Source: Gemmatimonadota bacterium | Lineage (GTDB): Bacteria > Gemmatimonadota > Gemmatimonadetes > Palauibacterales > Palauibacteraceae | Length of the DNA stretch: 64,000 nucleotides | Assembly: GCA_022820995.1 (NCBI GenBank) | Contig: JAJEEM010000053.1 | Location: forward strand, 1-64,000 | Reading direction: 5' to 3' | In this document: piece by piece, positions 1 through 9,228 of the stretch | Numbering within the stretch: the stretch's first letter is position 1 | How the letters are laid out: the number at the start of each line of letters is the position of its first letter | Program-made: the position numbers and the translations under genes | The notes under the pieces: generated by a model | Seen by the model: the letters and a program-made list of their open reading frames with translations, nothing else | Database searches by the model: none | Told to the model about the DNA's origin: nothing

Positions 1-1
1 C

Positions 2-991
2 TCCCGCCGGCCCGAAACAGCCCGTCTCGACCCCTCCCCGAGCTACCCTCGCACTCCAAATGGGGACATTATCCGGCCAACTATGCCCGAACCCGCTTCC
101 GCACACCGCTCCCGGGACGCGTGTGAGAAATCCGGGCTAGACTCGCTCTTGCGGCTGGAGAACGTCCCGTCGACGGTCTCGGTCGCCGACATGATCGGGA
201 AGATGCCCACGCTTCGTAGCAGAATCAGCCGCGGCGACAGTGAGGCCCTGTGGCGGTCCGCGTTGAACCGAGCCTGCGACCTACTCGAGCGGATCTCTCG
301 GCCGGAGATGACCGCCAACGAAACACAACGCTTCAATCAGGCTGTTGCCGCGGCGCGCCAAACCGCAGGTGCGCCGGCACCACCGTATCGTGACGCCAGA
401 GGTGCGCTACCTCCAAGCTGCGCGGATCGCCTCCGTGATTGGATTCACGACGCGAAGCTGAAGAAGCTTCCCAACCACGAAACCCGAGGCCATATGGCGG
501 ACGACCTTGCCCGGTATCTCTTCGCGGCGGCGTTCGCGAAGGCGAAGAAGCGGTCGCCGCATGCCTCTCACTTCCCCGATGATCTTGCACCCGAGCATGC
601 GAACTGGAGCACTGGGAAGTTTGGTGATCGTTTCCGGGTCCAGCTCGCTGATGATCCCAGCAGTACCGTGACGAGTCATATCTCGAAGGATGGTCACTAC
701 TACATCCATCCAGATCCCGGGCAGTGTCGTAGCCTCACGGTCCGAGAAGCGGCGCGCCTTCAGACATTCCCGGACAACTACTTCTTCCACGGCCCTCGGA
801 CTCAGCAGTACGTGCAGGTCGGCAATGCCGTCCCACCTTTCCTCGCTCGGCAGATCGCCGCGCGGGTGTGGGAGGTGTCCGAACGGTTGTGTCGGTCTCC
901 CGAGCAGGCACCGGACCGATCAGAAGGGCGGCACAGAGACCAACGACAGGCAACCCAAGTTGCGGTTCCCGAGATGGCGGGGGTGCGATGA
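2..991 (+). CDS. C5 cytosine DNA methyltransferase, C-terminal part (gene enters from left edge)
   Basis: This is the 3' portion of a Dcm-type DNA (cytosine-5) methyltransferase. The frame is open from base 2 with no stop, so the catalytic N-terminal half lies outside the window. The visible 329 residues include a target-recognition-like stretch ([16 protein letters not shown]), then the end-of-protein motifs of the family: [15 protein letters not shown] (motif IX) and [15 protein letters not shown] (motif X). An internal ATG at 83 is not taken as the start, because family-like sequence extends upstream of it. The stop overlaps the next start (ATGA at 988). It probably protects host DNA for the downstream operon. 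Motifs IV and VI cannot be checked here. Confidence 0.9.
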   Translation, partial: SRRPETARLDPSPSYPRTPNGDIIRPTMPEPASAHRSRDACEKSGLDSLLRLENVPSTVSVADMIGKMPTLRSRISRGDSEALWRSALNRACDLLERISRPEMTANETQRFNQAVAAARQTAGAPAPPYRDARGALPPSCADRLRDWIHDAKLKKLPNHETRGHMADDLARYLFAAAFAKAKKRSPHASHFPDDLAPEHANWSTGKFGDRFRVQLADDPSSTVTSHISKDGHYYIHPDPGQCRSLTVREAARLQTFPDNYFFHGPRTQQYVQVGNAVPPFLARQIAARVWEVSERLCRSPEQAPDRSEGRHRDQRQATQVAVPEMAGVR

Positions 992-2454
992 CGGACGGCA
1001 CCCAGCAGTACGAACTGCTTCCGCCCCGTGCGTCGGCGCTGGTCGAAAGCCTGCGCGACATGGGATACTCGCTCAAGACGGCTCTTGCCGACGTCGTGGA
1101 CAATTCGATTACGGCTGGTGCGCAGCACATCCGGCTCTTCGCCGACACCCACGAGGAGATTCCCGCTATTGGAATCTTGGATGACGGGACGGGCATGACC
1201 AAGAACGAGCTGCTTGAGGCGATGCGTCCGGGGACGAGGAGCCCACTCGACGCGCGTGACGCAACCGATCTTGGACGCTTCGGTCTCGGCCTGAAGACCG
1301 CATCCTTCTCTCAATGCCGTCGTCTCACCGTGGTGACGCGCAAGGGCGAGGAGCTATCTGCTGCTGTGTGGGACCTCGACGCGGTGGCTACTCGGGACGA
1401 ATGGGTCGTCGAAATCCCCGACGCACCCGGAGGAGTCCGCTGGGCGAACAGACTCGACGGCAACGGCACGCTAGTAGTGTGGGAGAAGCTCGACCGCTTG
1501 GTCGGCGCGGCCCAAGGCGGAAGCGGCGGAGACCTCCTGCTGCAATTGGATGAGGCTGCGACACACATCGAATTCGTTTTCCATCGCTTTCTAGCCGGCC
1601 GCGGACAGGTCAAGATCTCCCTCAACGACCGCCCGCTCGAGCCGTTCGATCCCTTCCACTCCACACATCCCGCTACGCAACACCACCCGGACGAAGACAT
1701 GACTCTCGCCGGGAAGCCTATCCGGATCCGGCCCGTGACCCTGCCACACCACGATAAAGTTAGCTCGACCGAGTGGCGCCGGTACGCTGGCCCACAAGGC
1801 TATGTGCCGAATCAGGGCTTCTACCTCTACCGAAATCGCCGACTCATCGTGCACGGAACCTGGTTCCGATTGGCACGCAAACTCGAGTTGACCAAACTTG
1901 CCCGCGTCGCCATCGACATCCCCAATACGATGGACGCAGAATGGAAGATCGACGTCAAGAAGGCTTCCGCGCAGCCACCACCACCGGTCCGTAAGCGCCT
2001 GAAGAAGATCGTGGACCGCCTCGCCGACCCGTCCCGAAGAACGTACAGGGCTCGCGGTCCAGGCCAAGCAACTCGCAACCGGCTCCCCGTTTGGACGAGG
2101 ATCCAGAACAAGAATCGCGTGTCATACGACATCGCCCACGAGCACCCTACGCTTCAGGCTTTCCGCGAAGGACTCGCACCGGATCAAATGCACGACTACG
2201 ATCGGCTCTTGAAACTTGTCTCGTCTTCCCTCCCGATCGATTCGCTGCATCATGATGTCAGCGCCAACCCGGAAGTCGTTGACGCCATAGCGATGCCCAA
2301 GGCAGATATCCGGACGCTCGCCGCCGATCTCATTCAAGTTCTAGAGGCTCGTGACTTGCCACCGGACGCCATCGCCAATCACCTGCGGTCTGCCGACCCA
2401 TTTCAGACGCAATGGGACGACATCGCCGACTTGCTCGACGGACTGCGACGATGA
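988..2454 (+). CDS. MORC/MutL-like GHKL ATPase of a restriction-modification operon
   Basis: The 488-residue protein has a Bergerat-fold ATPase at its N-terminus. The N-box is LADVVDNS (residues 33-40), with the Mg-binding Asn at 39. The G1 box is DDGTGM (65-70), and the G2/lid is the Gly-rich stretch [14 protein letters not shown] (96-109). The rest resembles the S5-like and C-terminal regions of prokaryotic paraMORC proteins. This family is known from comparative genomics as a partner of helicases and nucleases in restriction-modification loci; its chemistry in such systems is little studied. The start chosen is the ATG at 988, which overlaps the methyltransferase stop; upstream in-frame codons lie inside that gene. 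The stop overlaps the Z1 gene start (ATGA at 2451). Confidence 0.88.
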   Translation: MTDGTQQYELLPPRASALVESLRDMGYSLKTALADVVDNSITAGAQHIRLFADTHEEIPAIGILDDGTGMTKNELLEAMRPGTRSPLDARDATDLGRFGLGLKTASFSQCRRLTVVTRKGEELSAAVWDLDAVATRDEWVVEIPDAPGGVRWANRLDGNGTLVVWEKLDRLVGAAQGGSGGDLLLQLDEAATHIEFVFHRFLAGRGQVKISLNDRPLEPFDPFHSTHPATQHHPDEDMTLAGKPIRIRPVTLPHHDKVSSTEWRRYAGPQGYVPNQGFYLYRNRRLIVHGTWFRLARKLELTKLARVAIDIPNTMDAEWKIDVKKASAQPPPPVRKRLKKIVDRLADPSRRTYRARGPGQATRNRLPVWTRIQNKNRVSYDIAHEHPTLQAFREGLAPDQMHDYDRLLKLVSSSLPIDSLHHDVSANPEVVDAIAMPKADIRTLAADLIQVLEARDLPPDAIANHLRSADPFQTQWDDIADLLDGLRR

Positions 2455-4169
2455 CCGACCTTGAGCGCCTCACGCTAATCGTCCGAACCCTGCTTGCGAA
2501 TAAGCCGAGCCCACCAACGGCCGCGGACATACGCGCCGAAATCGCCGAAGTCCGCCCTCTCTGCCTTGGCGTGACTGACGACCAGGCGGAAGCACTCGCG
2601 CTGGACTTCGAAACGAGGTACGTGATCTCCATACGCCCCGCCGCCGCCCTCCACGATCAAGAACCCTTCACACCGTGGCTCGATCGGGAACGGTCTGTGA
2701 TTGATCCGTATTACTGGGCCCGCTACCGCGACCTGCTCGGCGATAAGGGTTTTCCGCGACAGGTACTAGCCGAGCTCGACAACGACACCGATCGAATCGT
2801 TGGGTTCCTGGAGAACCCCAAGAAGTCCGGGGTTTGGGATCGGCGCGGCATGGTCATCGGCCATGTCCAATCCGGCAAGACGGCCAACTATATTGGCGTA
2901 GCCAACAAGGCCGCCGACGCGGGATACCGCGTCATCATCATCATCGCCGGTATACAAAACAAGTTACGCGATCAGACGCAGCGACGAGTCGACGAAGGAC
3001 TAGTAGGCTTCGACACGGCGGCCGGAATCCAGAGTTCGGGGCGCACTCCCCTGGGTGTCGGACGCTACAACGTTCGTCGTCAACCGATCAGCTTCACAAC
3101 GGCGATTAGAGATTTCAACAAGGCCTTCGCCGAGAGTCTCAGCGTTCGGCTGCAGGATCTAGGTGAGCCCGTCGTGCTCGTAATCAAGAAGAATCCGCAC
3201 ACGCTGAGGAGTCTCATCGATTGGCTGCAGACGCACAACGCACGAATCGGCACCGATACGATCGCTGAGCCCATGCTGTTGCTGGACGACGAGGCAGACA
3301 ACGCATCTATCAACATCCGGCAGCACATCGACGAGGTGTCTACAATCAACGGGCTGCTCCGTCGCTTGCTGAGTCTCTTCGAGCGGAGCTGTTACGTCGG
3401 CTACACTGCGACGCCCTTTGCCAACATATTCATCGATCCCGACGATGAAGACAAAATGGTTGGGGATGACTTGTTTCCGCGCGACTTCATCGTGTGCCTG
3501 AACCCTCCCTCCAACTACTTTGGTCCGCAACAGGTCTTTGGCGATTCCGGGCGGCGGGTGCTGTGTGACGTAGAGGATCACCGGGACCTCCTGCCGATGC
3601 CACATTCCAAGACACACGCCGTCACCGCACTCCCGAGCAGTCTACTCGAAGCGGTCCGCATGTTTCTCGTCGTGCGGGCGATCAGACTGGCACGAGGGCA
3701 GCGACATGCGCACAACTCGATGCTCGTCAATGCGTCGCCATTCGTGGCGGTGCAGCGACAGGTTCGGAACGAGATTCATGAGTTCGTCCGACAAATCGCC
3801 TCGAGTTGCCGGGTCAATGCGAGTATGCCAGTCGAGACCGCACTTCGGGATCCAGAACTCGAGGCGTTACACGAAGTGTTTCGACAACATTTCAGGAGCA
3901 CTGTCGACGAGGAGTGGGGGACGGTACAGGGGTGGCTTCACGAGAGCATCAGCCCTGTGCGTGTAATGGAGATCAACAGCCGCTCGGCGCATGTGCTGAG
4001 CTATGACGATTACAGCGACGTCGGCCTCAACGTGATCGCGGTCGGCGGGATGTCCTTGTCGAGAGTCGAGAGGCCTCACCCTCGAAGGCCTGACCGTGAG
4101 CTACGTCCTGCGACGTTCATCGATGTACGACACCCTTTTCCAGTTGGGACGCTGGTTTGGATATCGTGA
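2451..4169 (+). CDS. Z1-domain P-loop ATPase, N-terminal part (frameshifted gene)
   Basis: This is the first 572 codons of a gene interrupted by a frameshift. The ATP-binding core is plain: Walker A GHVQSGKT at residues 137-144 and a DEAD-type Walker B (LLLDDEADNAS, near 277-287). The order of elements matches Z1 proteins, whose relatives include the N-subunits of ATP-dependent restriction systems such as CglI and NgoAVII. The conserved sequence runs to GGMSLSR, then turns into about 30 unrelated Arg/Pro-rich residues and stops. The family continuation is in the +1 frame (see 4096-5145). As it stands the product lacks the C-terminal Z1 half and is probably inactive unless the frame is corrected. 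Confidence 0.85.
   Translation: MTDLERLTLIVRTLLANKPSPPTAADIRAEIAEVRPLCLGVTDDQAEALALDFETRYVISIRPAAALHDQEPFTPWLDRERSVIDPYYWARYRDLLGDKGFPRQVLAELDNDTDRIVGFLENPKKSGVWDRRGMVIGHVQSGKTANYIGVANKAADAGYRVIIIIAGIQNKLRDQTQRRVDEGLVGFDTAAGIQSSGRTPLGVGRYNVRRQPISFTTAIRDFNKAFAESLSVRLQDLGEPVVLVIKKNPHTLRSLIDWLQTHNARIGTDTIAEPMLLLDDEADNASINIRQHIDEVSTINGLLRRLLSLFERSCYVGYTATPFANIFIDPDDEDKMVGDDLFPRDFIVCLNPPSNYFGPQQVFGDSGRRVLCDVEDHRDLLPMPHSKTHAVTALPSSLLEAVRMFLVVRAIRLARGQRHAHNSMLVNASPFVAVQRQVRNEIHEFVRQIASSCRVNASMPVETALRDPELEALHEVFRQHFRSTVDEEWGTVQGWLHESISPVRVMEINSRSAHVLSYDDYSDVGLNVIAVGGMSLSRVERPHPRRPDRELRPATFIDVRHPFPVGTLVWIS
4059..4072 (+). repeat. Perfect 7-bp tandem duplication (tcgagag x2) causing the Z1 frameshift
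   Basis: The heptamer tcgagag occurs twice head to tail at 4059-4065 and 4066-4072. Reading with one copy gives LSR-GLTLEGLTVSYVLRR, the expected continuous Z1 sequence. Reading with two copies gives LSR-VERPHPRR and a stop at 4169. A 7-base unit shifts the frame by +1, and loss of one unit restores it exactly. The duplication is therefore the whole cause of the split. It could be a fixed mutation, a reversible slippage switch or an assembly error. Confidence 0.95.
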
Positions 4170-5145
4170 TGGATACGAGGATCTGTGTCGCGTGTGGATG
4201 CCCCAAGAGGCGCAGGGGTGGTATGCTCACATTGCAGAGTCTAATGATGAACTGAGGGGCGAACTGGTGCGTATGCAGAGCGTTGATGCCACACCGCGCG
4301 ACTTCGGCTTGAAGGTTCGGAGCCACCCGGACGCATTGGTCGTCACCGCACGAAACAAGATGGGATCAAGCACTACGCATACGGTGAGAATCGGACTCGC
4401 CACGCAGTTTATCGAAACCGCAATTCTGCATCGTGATCCACGAGTGACCGCGGCGAATCGACGGGCGGTTCGGCGACTCGCCGACCAGATGCGAGCGGAC
4501 GGCTTGGCGCCGGAACGCGGTACAAAGTACCAAGGCGGGCGTCTGGTACGCGACGTTCCCGTGAGACTCGTGGATGCGTTCCTAGGGGCGTTTAAGAATC
4601 ACCCCCGCTCGGTGAAGACAGAGACCGGGCCCGTCCGCCGCTATATTACGGATCGACCGAAGGAACTTGGTTCTTGGGATGTGCTTTTCGTTGGCGTGGA
4701 GCGAGAGACATCGGTGTCGCTTACCTCCAACCTGCTTGGATTCCGTCTGGTGTGTCAACGCAGGGCGGATGGGACGCCCGACGACGATTCGATGCTGATG
4801 GTCACCAAGAAGCAGCGGGTTGCCAGCCGTGGTGTCGAGAAGGTTGGCCTCTCGTCGGTACAGCGAGAGACGGCCGAGACGAAGTACAGGGAGGAAAAGC
4901 CCGGTGCAAAGAACTTTCCGGATCGAATCTATCGTGCTGAACGTTCGAAACCTCTCCTGATAGTTCATTTGCTCGCGATCGGGAAGAAGGACGAAAACTT
5001 GAGCAAGAACCCACCGCTTGTCGCTTGGAGCCTCAGTCTGCCCAAGACGGATCGCCCGGAAAAGATGGTCGAGTACGTCGTGAACAAGACTTGGTTCCGA
5101 GAACAATACGGCGACGGTGACTTGGACGATGATCACGATGAGTGA
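4096..5145 (+). CDS. Z1-domain protein, C-terminal part (frameshifted gene)
   Basis: This frame carries the C-terminal half of the Z1 protein. Family-like sequence actually begins at 4072 (GLTLEGLT). The segment MYDTLFQLGRWFGYRDGY is a strongly conserved Z1/helicase-like motif with an arginine-finger appearance. A GTG at 4096 is the first possible start, but there is no reason to think it is used independently: it sits inside the conserved core. The tail ends in an acidic DDDHDE. The stop at 5143-5145 overlaps the next gene by 8 bases. Joined to the N-terminal part with one 7-bp unit removed, the protein would be about 895 residues, a usual Z1 length. Confidence 0.8.
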   Translation: MSYVLRRSSMYDTLFQLGRWFGYRDGYEDLCRVWMPQEAQGWYAHIAESNDELRGELVRMQSVDATPRDFGLKVRSHPDALVVTARNKMGSSTTHTVRIGLATQFIETAILHRDPRVTAANRRAVRRLADQMRADGLAPERGTKYQGGRLVRDVPVRLVDAFLGAFKNHPRSVKTETGPVRRYITDRPKELGSWDVLFVGVERETSVSLTSNLLGFRLVCQRRADGTPDDDSMLMVTKKQRVASRGVEKVGLSSVQRETAETKYREEKPGAKNFPDRIYRAERSKPLLIVHLLAIGKKDENLSKNPPLVAWSLSLPKTDRPEKMVEYVVNKTWFREQYGDGDLDDDHDE

Positions 5146-6139
5146 CAACCCTTGGAGAGAGATCGAGACGCCCAAGGAAGCAACCGGTTTCAACGCTCGA
5201 AGGATCCCGGATGCCGGATCGAGCGCCTGGGGGCTCTACTGGGGCGTTGACCGACACCGTCGCTGCTTGCTGATCCTCCAGCACGATGCGAATCATCGTC
5301 CTACTCACCGTCTGCCGACCTTACGCGGGCTGCGGGTTGAGACTCATCCAGCGGGGAATGGGAGAGCGCTCCTGGTTCTCCGCCTTACGACTGGGGAGCA
5401 CCGAGACCTGTTCTACCGACTCTGTAGCGACATCGTGAAAGCGACGCGAGTGGCTGAGTCCGGTCAGGAGGCGTTGGAGCGAGTCGTCGTGCGGACCTGG
5501 CGCTGGCATCGGCTCCTAAAGGGTGGGCGAGACGGACGACTGAGCCGCGAGGAACAGAAGGGACTGATCGGCGAGCTGCTTGTGCTCGAGCAACACCTCC
5601 TCCCCGCAGTCGGTGCTTCGGAGGCCGTCCAAGGCTGGGTGGGTCCGCTCGATGAGCCTAGAGACTTCAGAATCGGACTCGTTGCAGTGGAAGCGAAGGC
5701 ACGAACTCCCCTTACGCCGACGGTACGCATCTCGTCCCCGGAGCAGCTCGACTCGACGGACACGGCCCGTCTCTTCCTCCATGTAACGGATATCGCGGAG
5801 GCAGCGGAGGACTCGGATTCGGCCTGCACCGTCACCGATGTCGTTCGCCGTACTCGCGACGCCATCCTGGATCGTGACATGTCGGCAGTCGGGGACTTCG
5901 AGGATCGAGTGCTGTCCGTCGGGTTCGATTGGGCCGACGACTACTCGGATTATCCGTGGATGATCGCGGGAGGATCGGTGTACGAGGTGGTGGACGGATT
6001 CCCCCGCCTCACGCCCGATCTGATCCCTGCCGGTGTGAGCGATGTCCGCTACGGTCTCATCCTCGCCCAGTGTGACGACTTCCGTGTGCGGAAAGAAGAC
6101 CTGAGCGCCGCCATTACCGGAGGCAACGATGGAAATTGA
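5138..6139 (+). CDS. DUF4420-type PD-(D/E)XK nuclease-like protein
   Basis: The 333-residue protein matches the PD-(D/E)XK family annotated as DUF4420. Candidate catalytic residues are Glu146 in GLIGELLVLE, Asp176 in PRDFRIG, and the Glu185-x-Lys187 pair in AVEAKA, spaced as in this nuclease fold. The start taken is the ATG at 5138 (MSDNPWRE), 8 bases inside the end of the Z1 gene; three upstream in-frame Met codons (first at 5117) lie deeper in that gene. In such operons this protein is the likely DNA-cutting component working with the Z1 ATPase and GHKL protein; that role is inferred from context, not shown by the sequence. Confidence 0.85.
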   Translation: MSDNPWREIETPKEATGFNARRIPDAGSSAWGLYWGVDRHRRCLLILQHDANHRPTHRLPTLRGLRVETHPAGNGRALLVLRLTTGEHRDLFYRLCSDIVKATRVAESGQEALERVVVRTWRWHRLLKGGRDGRLSREEQKGLIGELLVLEQHLLPAVGASEAVQGWVGPLDEPRDFRIGLVAVEAKARTPLTPTVRISSPEQLDSTDTARLFLHVTDIAEAAEDSDSACTVTDVVRRTRDAILDRDMSAVGDFEDRVLSVGFDWADDYSDYPWMIAGGSVYEVVDGFPRLTPDLIPAGVSDVRYGLILAQCDDFRVRKEDLSAAITGGNDGN

Positions 6140-8201
6140 TGTCTTTGCTGAAGAACTGCTCCAAGATGTTCTGGCGGAAGCCGATGTTGATGGTGAACTC
6201 CGTGAGGACGTGTTTTTCGACAAAGCGTGTTCATATCTCCAAGAGGCTGGTGAACTCGACACCGCAGATCGTGTCCCGTATCGATCACCTTCCCGAGGAA
6301 TTCGTGTAGACGGGTACGGGGGTGACCCCCGCGACGCTTCCGACACCCTCAGTCTGATCGTACTCGATTTCCGAGCCCACCCGGCACCGGGACGTCTCGT
6401 TGGTAGCGAGATGGACGCGATTTTCCGTCGCGTATCGAAGTTCGTTCGGCAGTCGCTCGACCGCCGCTGGCGTGACGCGCTTGAGGAGACGAGCCCGGCC
6501 TTCGGACTGGCCGATCTGATTCACCATTGCTGGCGGTCGCTCGGCAAGATCCGACTCTTTCTGGTCAGCAACCGCGAGCTGAGCGAGCGCGTCGATGGCC
6601 GACCGGCCGGAGAACTGGAAGGCAAGCCGGTAACATACAGCGTATGGGATCTGCGCCGGTTGCATCGGGCGGCAGCCGACCCGGAGCCCGAGGCCATCGA
6701 GGTGGACCTCGTGAAGGATTTCGGCGGCCCCCTCCCGATCTTGCCAGCGCAGCAACTTGACGGCGACCACGAATCGTATCTTGCCGCCGTGCCGGGACCG
6801 GTGCTCTCGGAAATCTACGACCGGTGGGGTGCCCGTCTACTTGAGCAGAACGTGCGAGTGTTCCTGCAGGCCCGAAGCAAGGTGAACCGAGGAATCAGGG
6901 ATACTCTTGCACACGAGCCGGAGATGTTCTTCGCGTACAACAACGGGATTACGGCCACCGCCGAGAGCGTCGAGATCCGAAACGATGGTAAGCGACAGCT
7001 ACTCTGCGGTCTCAGGAACTTCCAGATCGTTAACGGAGGGCAGACGACGGCATCGATTCACTCCGCAACACGCAAGAAGGTCGACATCTCCCAGACGTTT
7101 GTGCAGATGAAGCTCTCCGTGGTGAACGCGGATCGGGCCGTGAAGCTCGTCCCTAAGATTTCCGAGTACGCCAACAGCCAGAACCGAGTGGCCGCGTCGG
7201 ATTTCTTCTCCAATCATCCGTTCCATGTCCGGGTTGAGGGGTTTTCGCGCCGCATATATGCGCCATCCCCGGACGGCACGTTTCAGCAGAGCAAGTGGTT
7301 CTACGAACGGGCGCGTGGCCAGTACGCGGACGCGCGTGGCGGTCGCACTCCCGCGGAACGAAAGAAGTTCGATATCGAGTATCCGCGTGGCCAGCGGTTC
7401 ACGAAGACCGATCTCGCGAAGTTTCTGGGTGTGTGGGAAGGACTTCCCCATGTCGTGAGCCTGGGCGCGCAGAAGAACTTCGCTGCTTTCGCCGGTCGCA
7501 TCGGCAAGGCGTGGAACAAGAATCCCGATGACTTCAACGAGGCGTGGTATCGGGAGGCTATCGCCAAGGCTCTGGTGTTCAAGGCTACGGAGCGCATCGT
7601 GTCGGCTCAGCCTTGGTATCAGGGTGGGTTTCGCGCGAACATCGTGGCTTACGCAATCGCGAGAATCAGCCACCATGTGGAGAAGACAAAGCGAGCCGTA
7701 GACTTCGAGGCCATTTGGCGAAGGCAGGCACCGGGACCGATGTTGCGGGAAACCATCGCCGTGGTAGCGGAGCGGGTCCATGATGTGTTGGTCGAGCCGC
7801 CGGAGGGTATGCGCAACGTCACCGAGTGGGCCAAGAAGCAGGCGTGTTGGTCCCAAGCCGAGGCGATCCGCATCGAGTGGCCGACGGGACTGATAAACGA
7901 ACTCTTGTCCGCCGAGGCTCGACAAGACGCCGCCAAGAGCGCTCGAGTCGATCAGCGCGTACTCAACGGTATCGAAGCGCAAATGGCGATAGTGAACGCC
8001 GGCGGCGAGTTCTGGGCGAACGCGCTTGCCTGGGGTCAGGAACACGGCCGCTTGTCGCCGACTGAGATCGGCGTTCTCGGCGTGGCCTCCAACGTGCCCC
8101 GGAAGTTGCCGACTGAAAAGCAGTCGTTAAGGGTGATTCGAGCGTTCGAGAAACTGCAGGCTGACGGGTATCGGGAGGAACTGCCTCCACTGCAAGATTG
8201 A
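6129..8201 (+). CDS. AIPR family protein (abortive infection phage resistance)
   Basis: The 690-residue protein carries the AIPR signature segments FFAYNNGITATA (about 267-278) and QIVNGGQTTASI (299-310). These are the most conserved parts of the family named after lactococcal abortive-infection proteins. The N-terminal region (VDGYGGD, then LSLIVLDFR, residues 60-82) looks like a degenerate nuclease fold, but no complete catalytic set is evident. It is the last gene of the operon and overlaps the DUF4420 gene by 11 bases, so the five genes from the methyltransferase onward are probably co-transcribed and translationally coupled. Its role is likely antiviral, as an effector or target-sensing partner. 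Confidence 0.87.
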   Translation: MEIDVFAEELLQDVLAEADVDGELREDVFFDKACSYLQEAGELDTADRVPYRSPSRGIRVDGYGGDPRDASDTLSLIVLDFRAHPAPGRLVGSEMDAIFRRVSKFVRQSLDRRWRDALEETSPAFGLADLIHHCWRSLGKIRLFLVSNRELSERVDGRPAGELEGKPVTYSVWDLRRLHRAAADPEPEAIEVDLVKDFGGPLPILPAQQLDGDHESYLAAVPGPVLSEIYDRWGARLLEQNVRVFLQARSKVNRGIRDTLAHEPEMFFAYNNGITATAESVEIRNDGKRQLLCGLRNFQIVNGGQTTASIHSATRKKVDISQTFVQMKLSVVNADRAVKLVPKISEYANSQNRVAASDFFSNHPFHVRVEGFSRRIYAPSPDGTFQQSKWFYERARGQYADARGGRTPAERKKFDIEYPRGQRFTKTDLAKFLGVWEGLPHVVSLGAQKNFAAFAGRIGKAWNKNPDDFNEAWYREAIAKALVFKATERIVSAQPWYQGGFRANIVAYAIARISHHVEKTKRAVDFEAIWRRQAPGPMLRETIAVVAERVHDVLVEPPEGMRNVTEWAKKQACWSQAEAIRIEWPTGLINELLSAEARQDAAKSARVDQRVLNGIEAQMAIVNAGGEFWANALAWGQEHGRLSPTEIGVLGVASNVPRKLPTEKQSLRVIRAFEKLQADGYREELPPLQD

Positions 8202-8261
8202 CGTCCACTTTCTGCGGGTCGCAAGCGAGACGCTGTCATGGGCGTTTGCGCTCAGGGTGAT

Positions 8262-8705
8262 TCACGGATCCTCGCGAAGGAACGCGACGAGACGCGGTGC
8301 GAGTTCTTCGAGATCATCGGTCTCGCATTCCCACACGACCATCGCTTCCCATTCAAGGTCACTCAGGCTCTCCAAGTTCTCGCGGTCTCGAACCACGTTC
8401 TGTTGGAACTTGTTCTCCCAAAATGAAGTGCGGGTTTTCGGCGTGGTCGTTCGCTTGCAACCGTCGTGCCGGTGCCAGAAACATCCGTGAACGAAGATCA
8501 CTTTCTTGCGCGACGGGAAGCAGATGTCGGGCGTGCCGGGAAGATCGCGCCTGTGCAGACGGTAGCGATACCCGAGTCGATGCAGTAATCGCCTGACGAT
8601 GAGTTCTGGTTTCGTGTCCTTGTGCCCGATCCGCGCCATGTTGGCGCTACGCGCGGCGGAGGGCTCGGGCTCCGGCGACGGTGTCGATTTTTTTTGTTCG
8701 GACAT
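8262..8705 (-). CDS. vsr: Vsr-type very-short-patch DNA mismatch endonuclease
   Basis: The 147-residue protein matches Vsr endonucleases, which nick T:G mismatches left when 5-methylcytosine deaminates. Visible family elements are MARIGHKDTKPELIVRR (23-39), LPGTPDI with the metal-binding Asp60, VHGCFWHRHDGC (72-83) with the conserved histidines, and FWENKF. An upstream in-frame Met at 8735 is possible, but MSEQKK at 8705 is preferred. Codons 4-6 contain a run of eight A residues (plus-strand T tract 8688-8695). It is convergent with the AIPR gene and fits the nearby C5 methyltransferase as a repair partner. Confidence 0.9.
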   Translation of the reverse strand: MSEQKKSTPSPEPEPSAARSANMARIGHKDTKPELIVRRLLHRLGYRYRLHRRDLPGTPDICFPSRKKVIFVHGCFWHRHDGCKRTTTPKTRTSFWENKFQQNVVRDRENLESLSDLEWEAMVVWECETDDLEELAPRLVAFLREDP

Positions 8706-8772
8706 CCGGGGCTTCACGCTGGGTGGGCGGCACACCTCAGAAGGTCTCGTTTGCGCGTGCTTCTCTCGTTCG

Positions 8773-9228
8773 TCAGCTGCCGCTTGGGGGCTTTTGGGCC
8801 AGATGCACCGCCGCCACGCATTGGGCGATCATGTCCCCGATAAGTTCGGCTTCCGGAGAGTCGGCCGGAGGCAAGCCCGTTATCTCGCTGTGGGAGGGAT
8901 CGGCTTCGAACGCGGCTTCTGCCTCGAGCGGATCGTGCACGAAGCGAAGGTCTGTGAGTTCGTCCTGCACATGTTCTCTCGTCCGGCCTACGTTCAGTTC
9001 GGCGAAACGACCGCTCGGACGCAACTGCAACCGACTCCGTCGCCGCACCTCGTCCACTTGTTCCGGGTTCGAGATGTCTGAAAAATACTCAAGCCAGTTG
9101 ACGGACAGGCTTGCTTCGCCAGGCCTGAGCTGGAACGCCTCGCCGCCGACAGACTCATCTTCCCTCACCAACGTTGGCTTCGCGTAACGTATCACGTGAC
9201 TGTCGTCAGGTAGGTCGTCGCCTCTCAT
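8773..9228 (-). CDS. Conserved hypothetical protein, 151 aa (third gene of small operon)
   Basis: I do not recognise a named domain. The protein begins with a conserved-looking block (HVIRYAKPTLV, then FQLRPGE, LSVNWLEYF) and ends with an acidic segment containing DPSHSEITGLPPADSPEAELIGDMIAQ; the whole looks like a compact soluble protein. Its ATG overlaps the stop of the preceding gene by four bases (9225-9228), so it is translationally coupled to it. It is the last of three minus-strand genes (10102 to 8773) beside the defence island, and its lower-GC codon use resembles the island. The function is unknown. A paired toxin-antitoxin or accessory defence role is only a guess. Confidence 0.75.
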   Translation of the reverse strand: MRGDDLPDDSHVIRYAKPTLVREDESVGGEAFQLRPGEASLSVNWLEYFSDISNPEQVDEVRRRSRLQLRPSGRFAELNVGRTREHVQDELTDLRFVHDPLEAEAAFEADPSHSEITGLPPADSPEAELIGDMIAQCVAAVHLAQKPPSGS

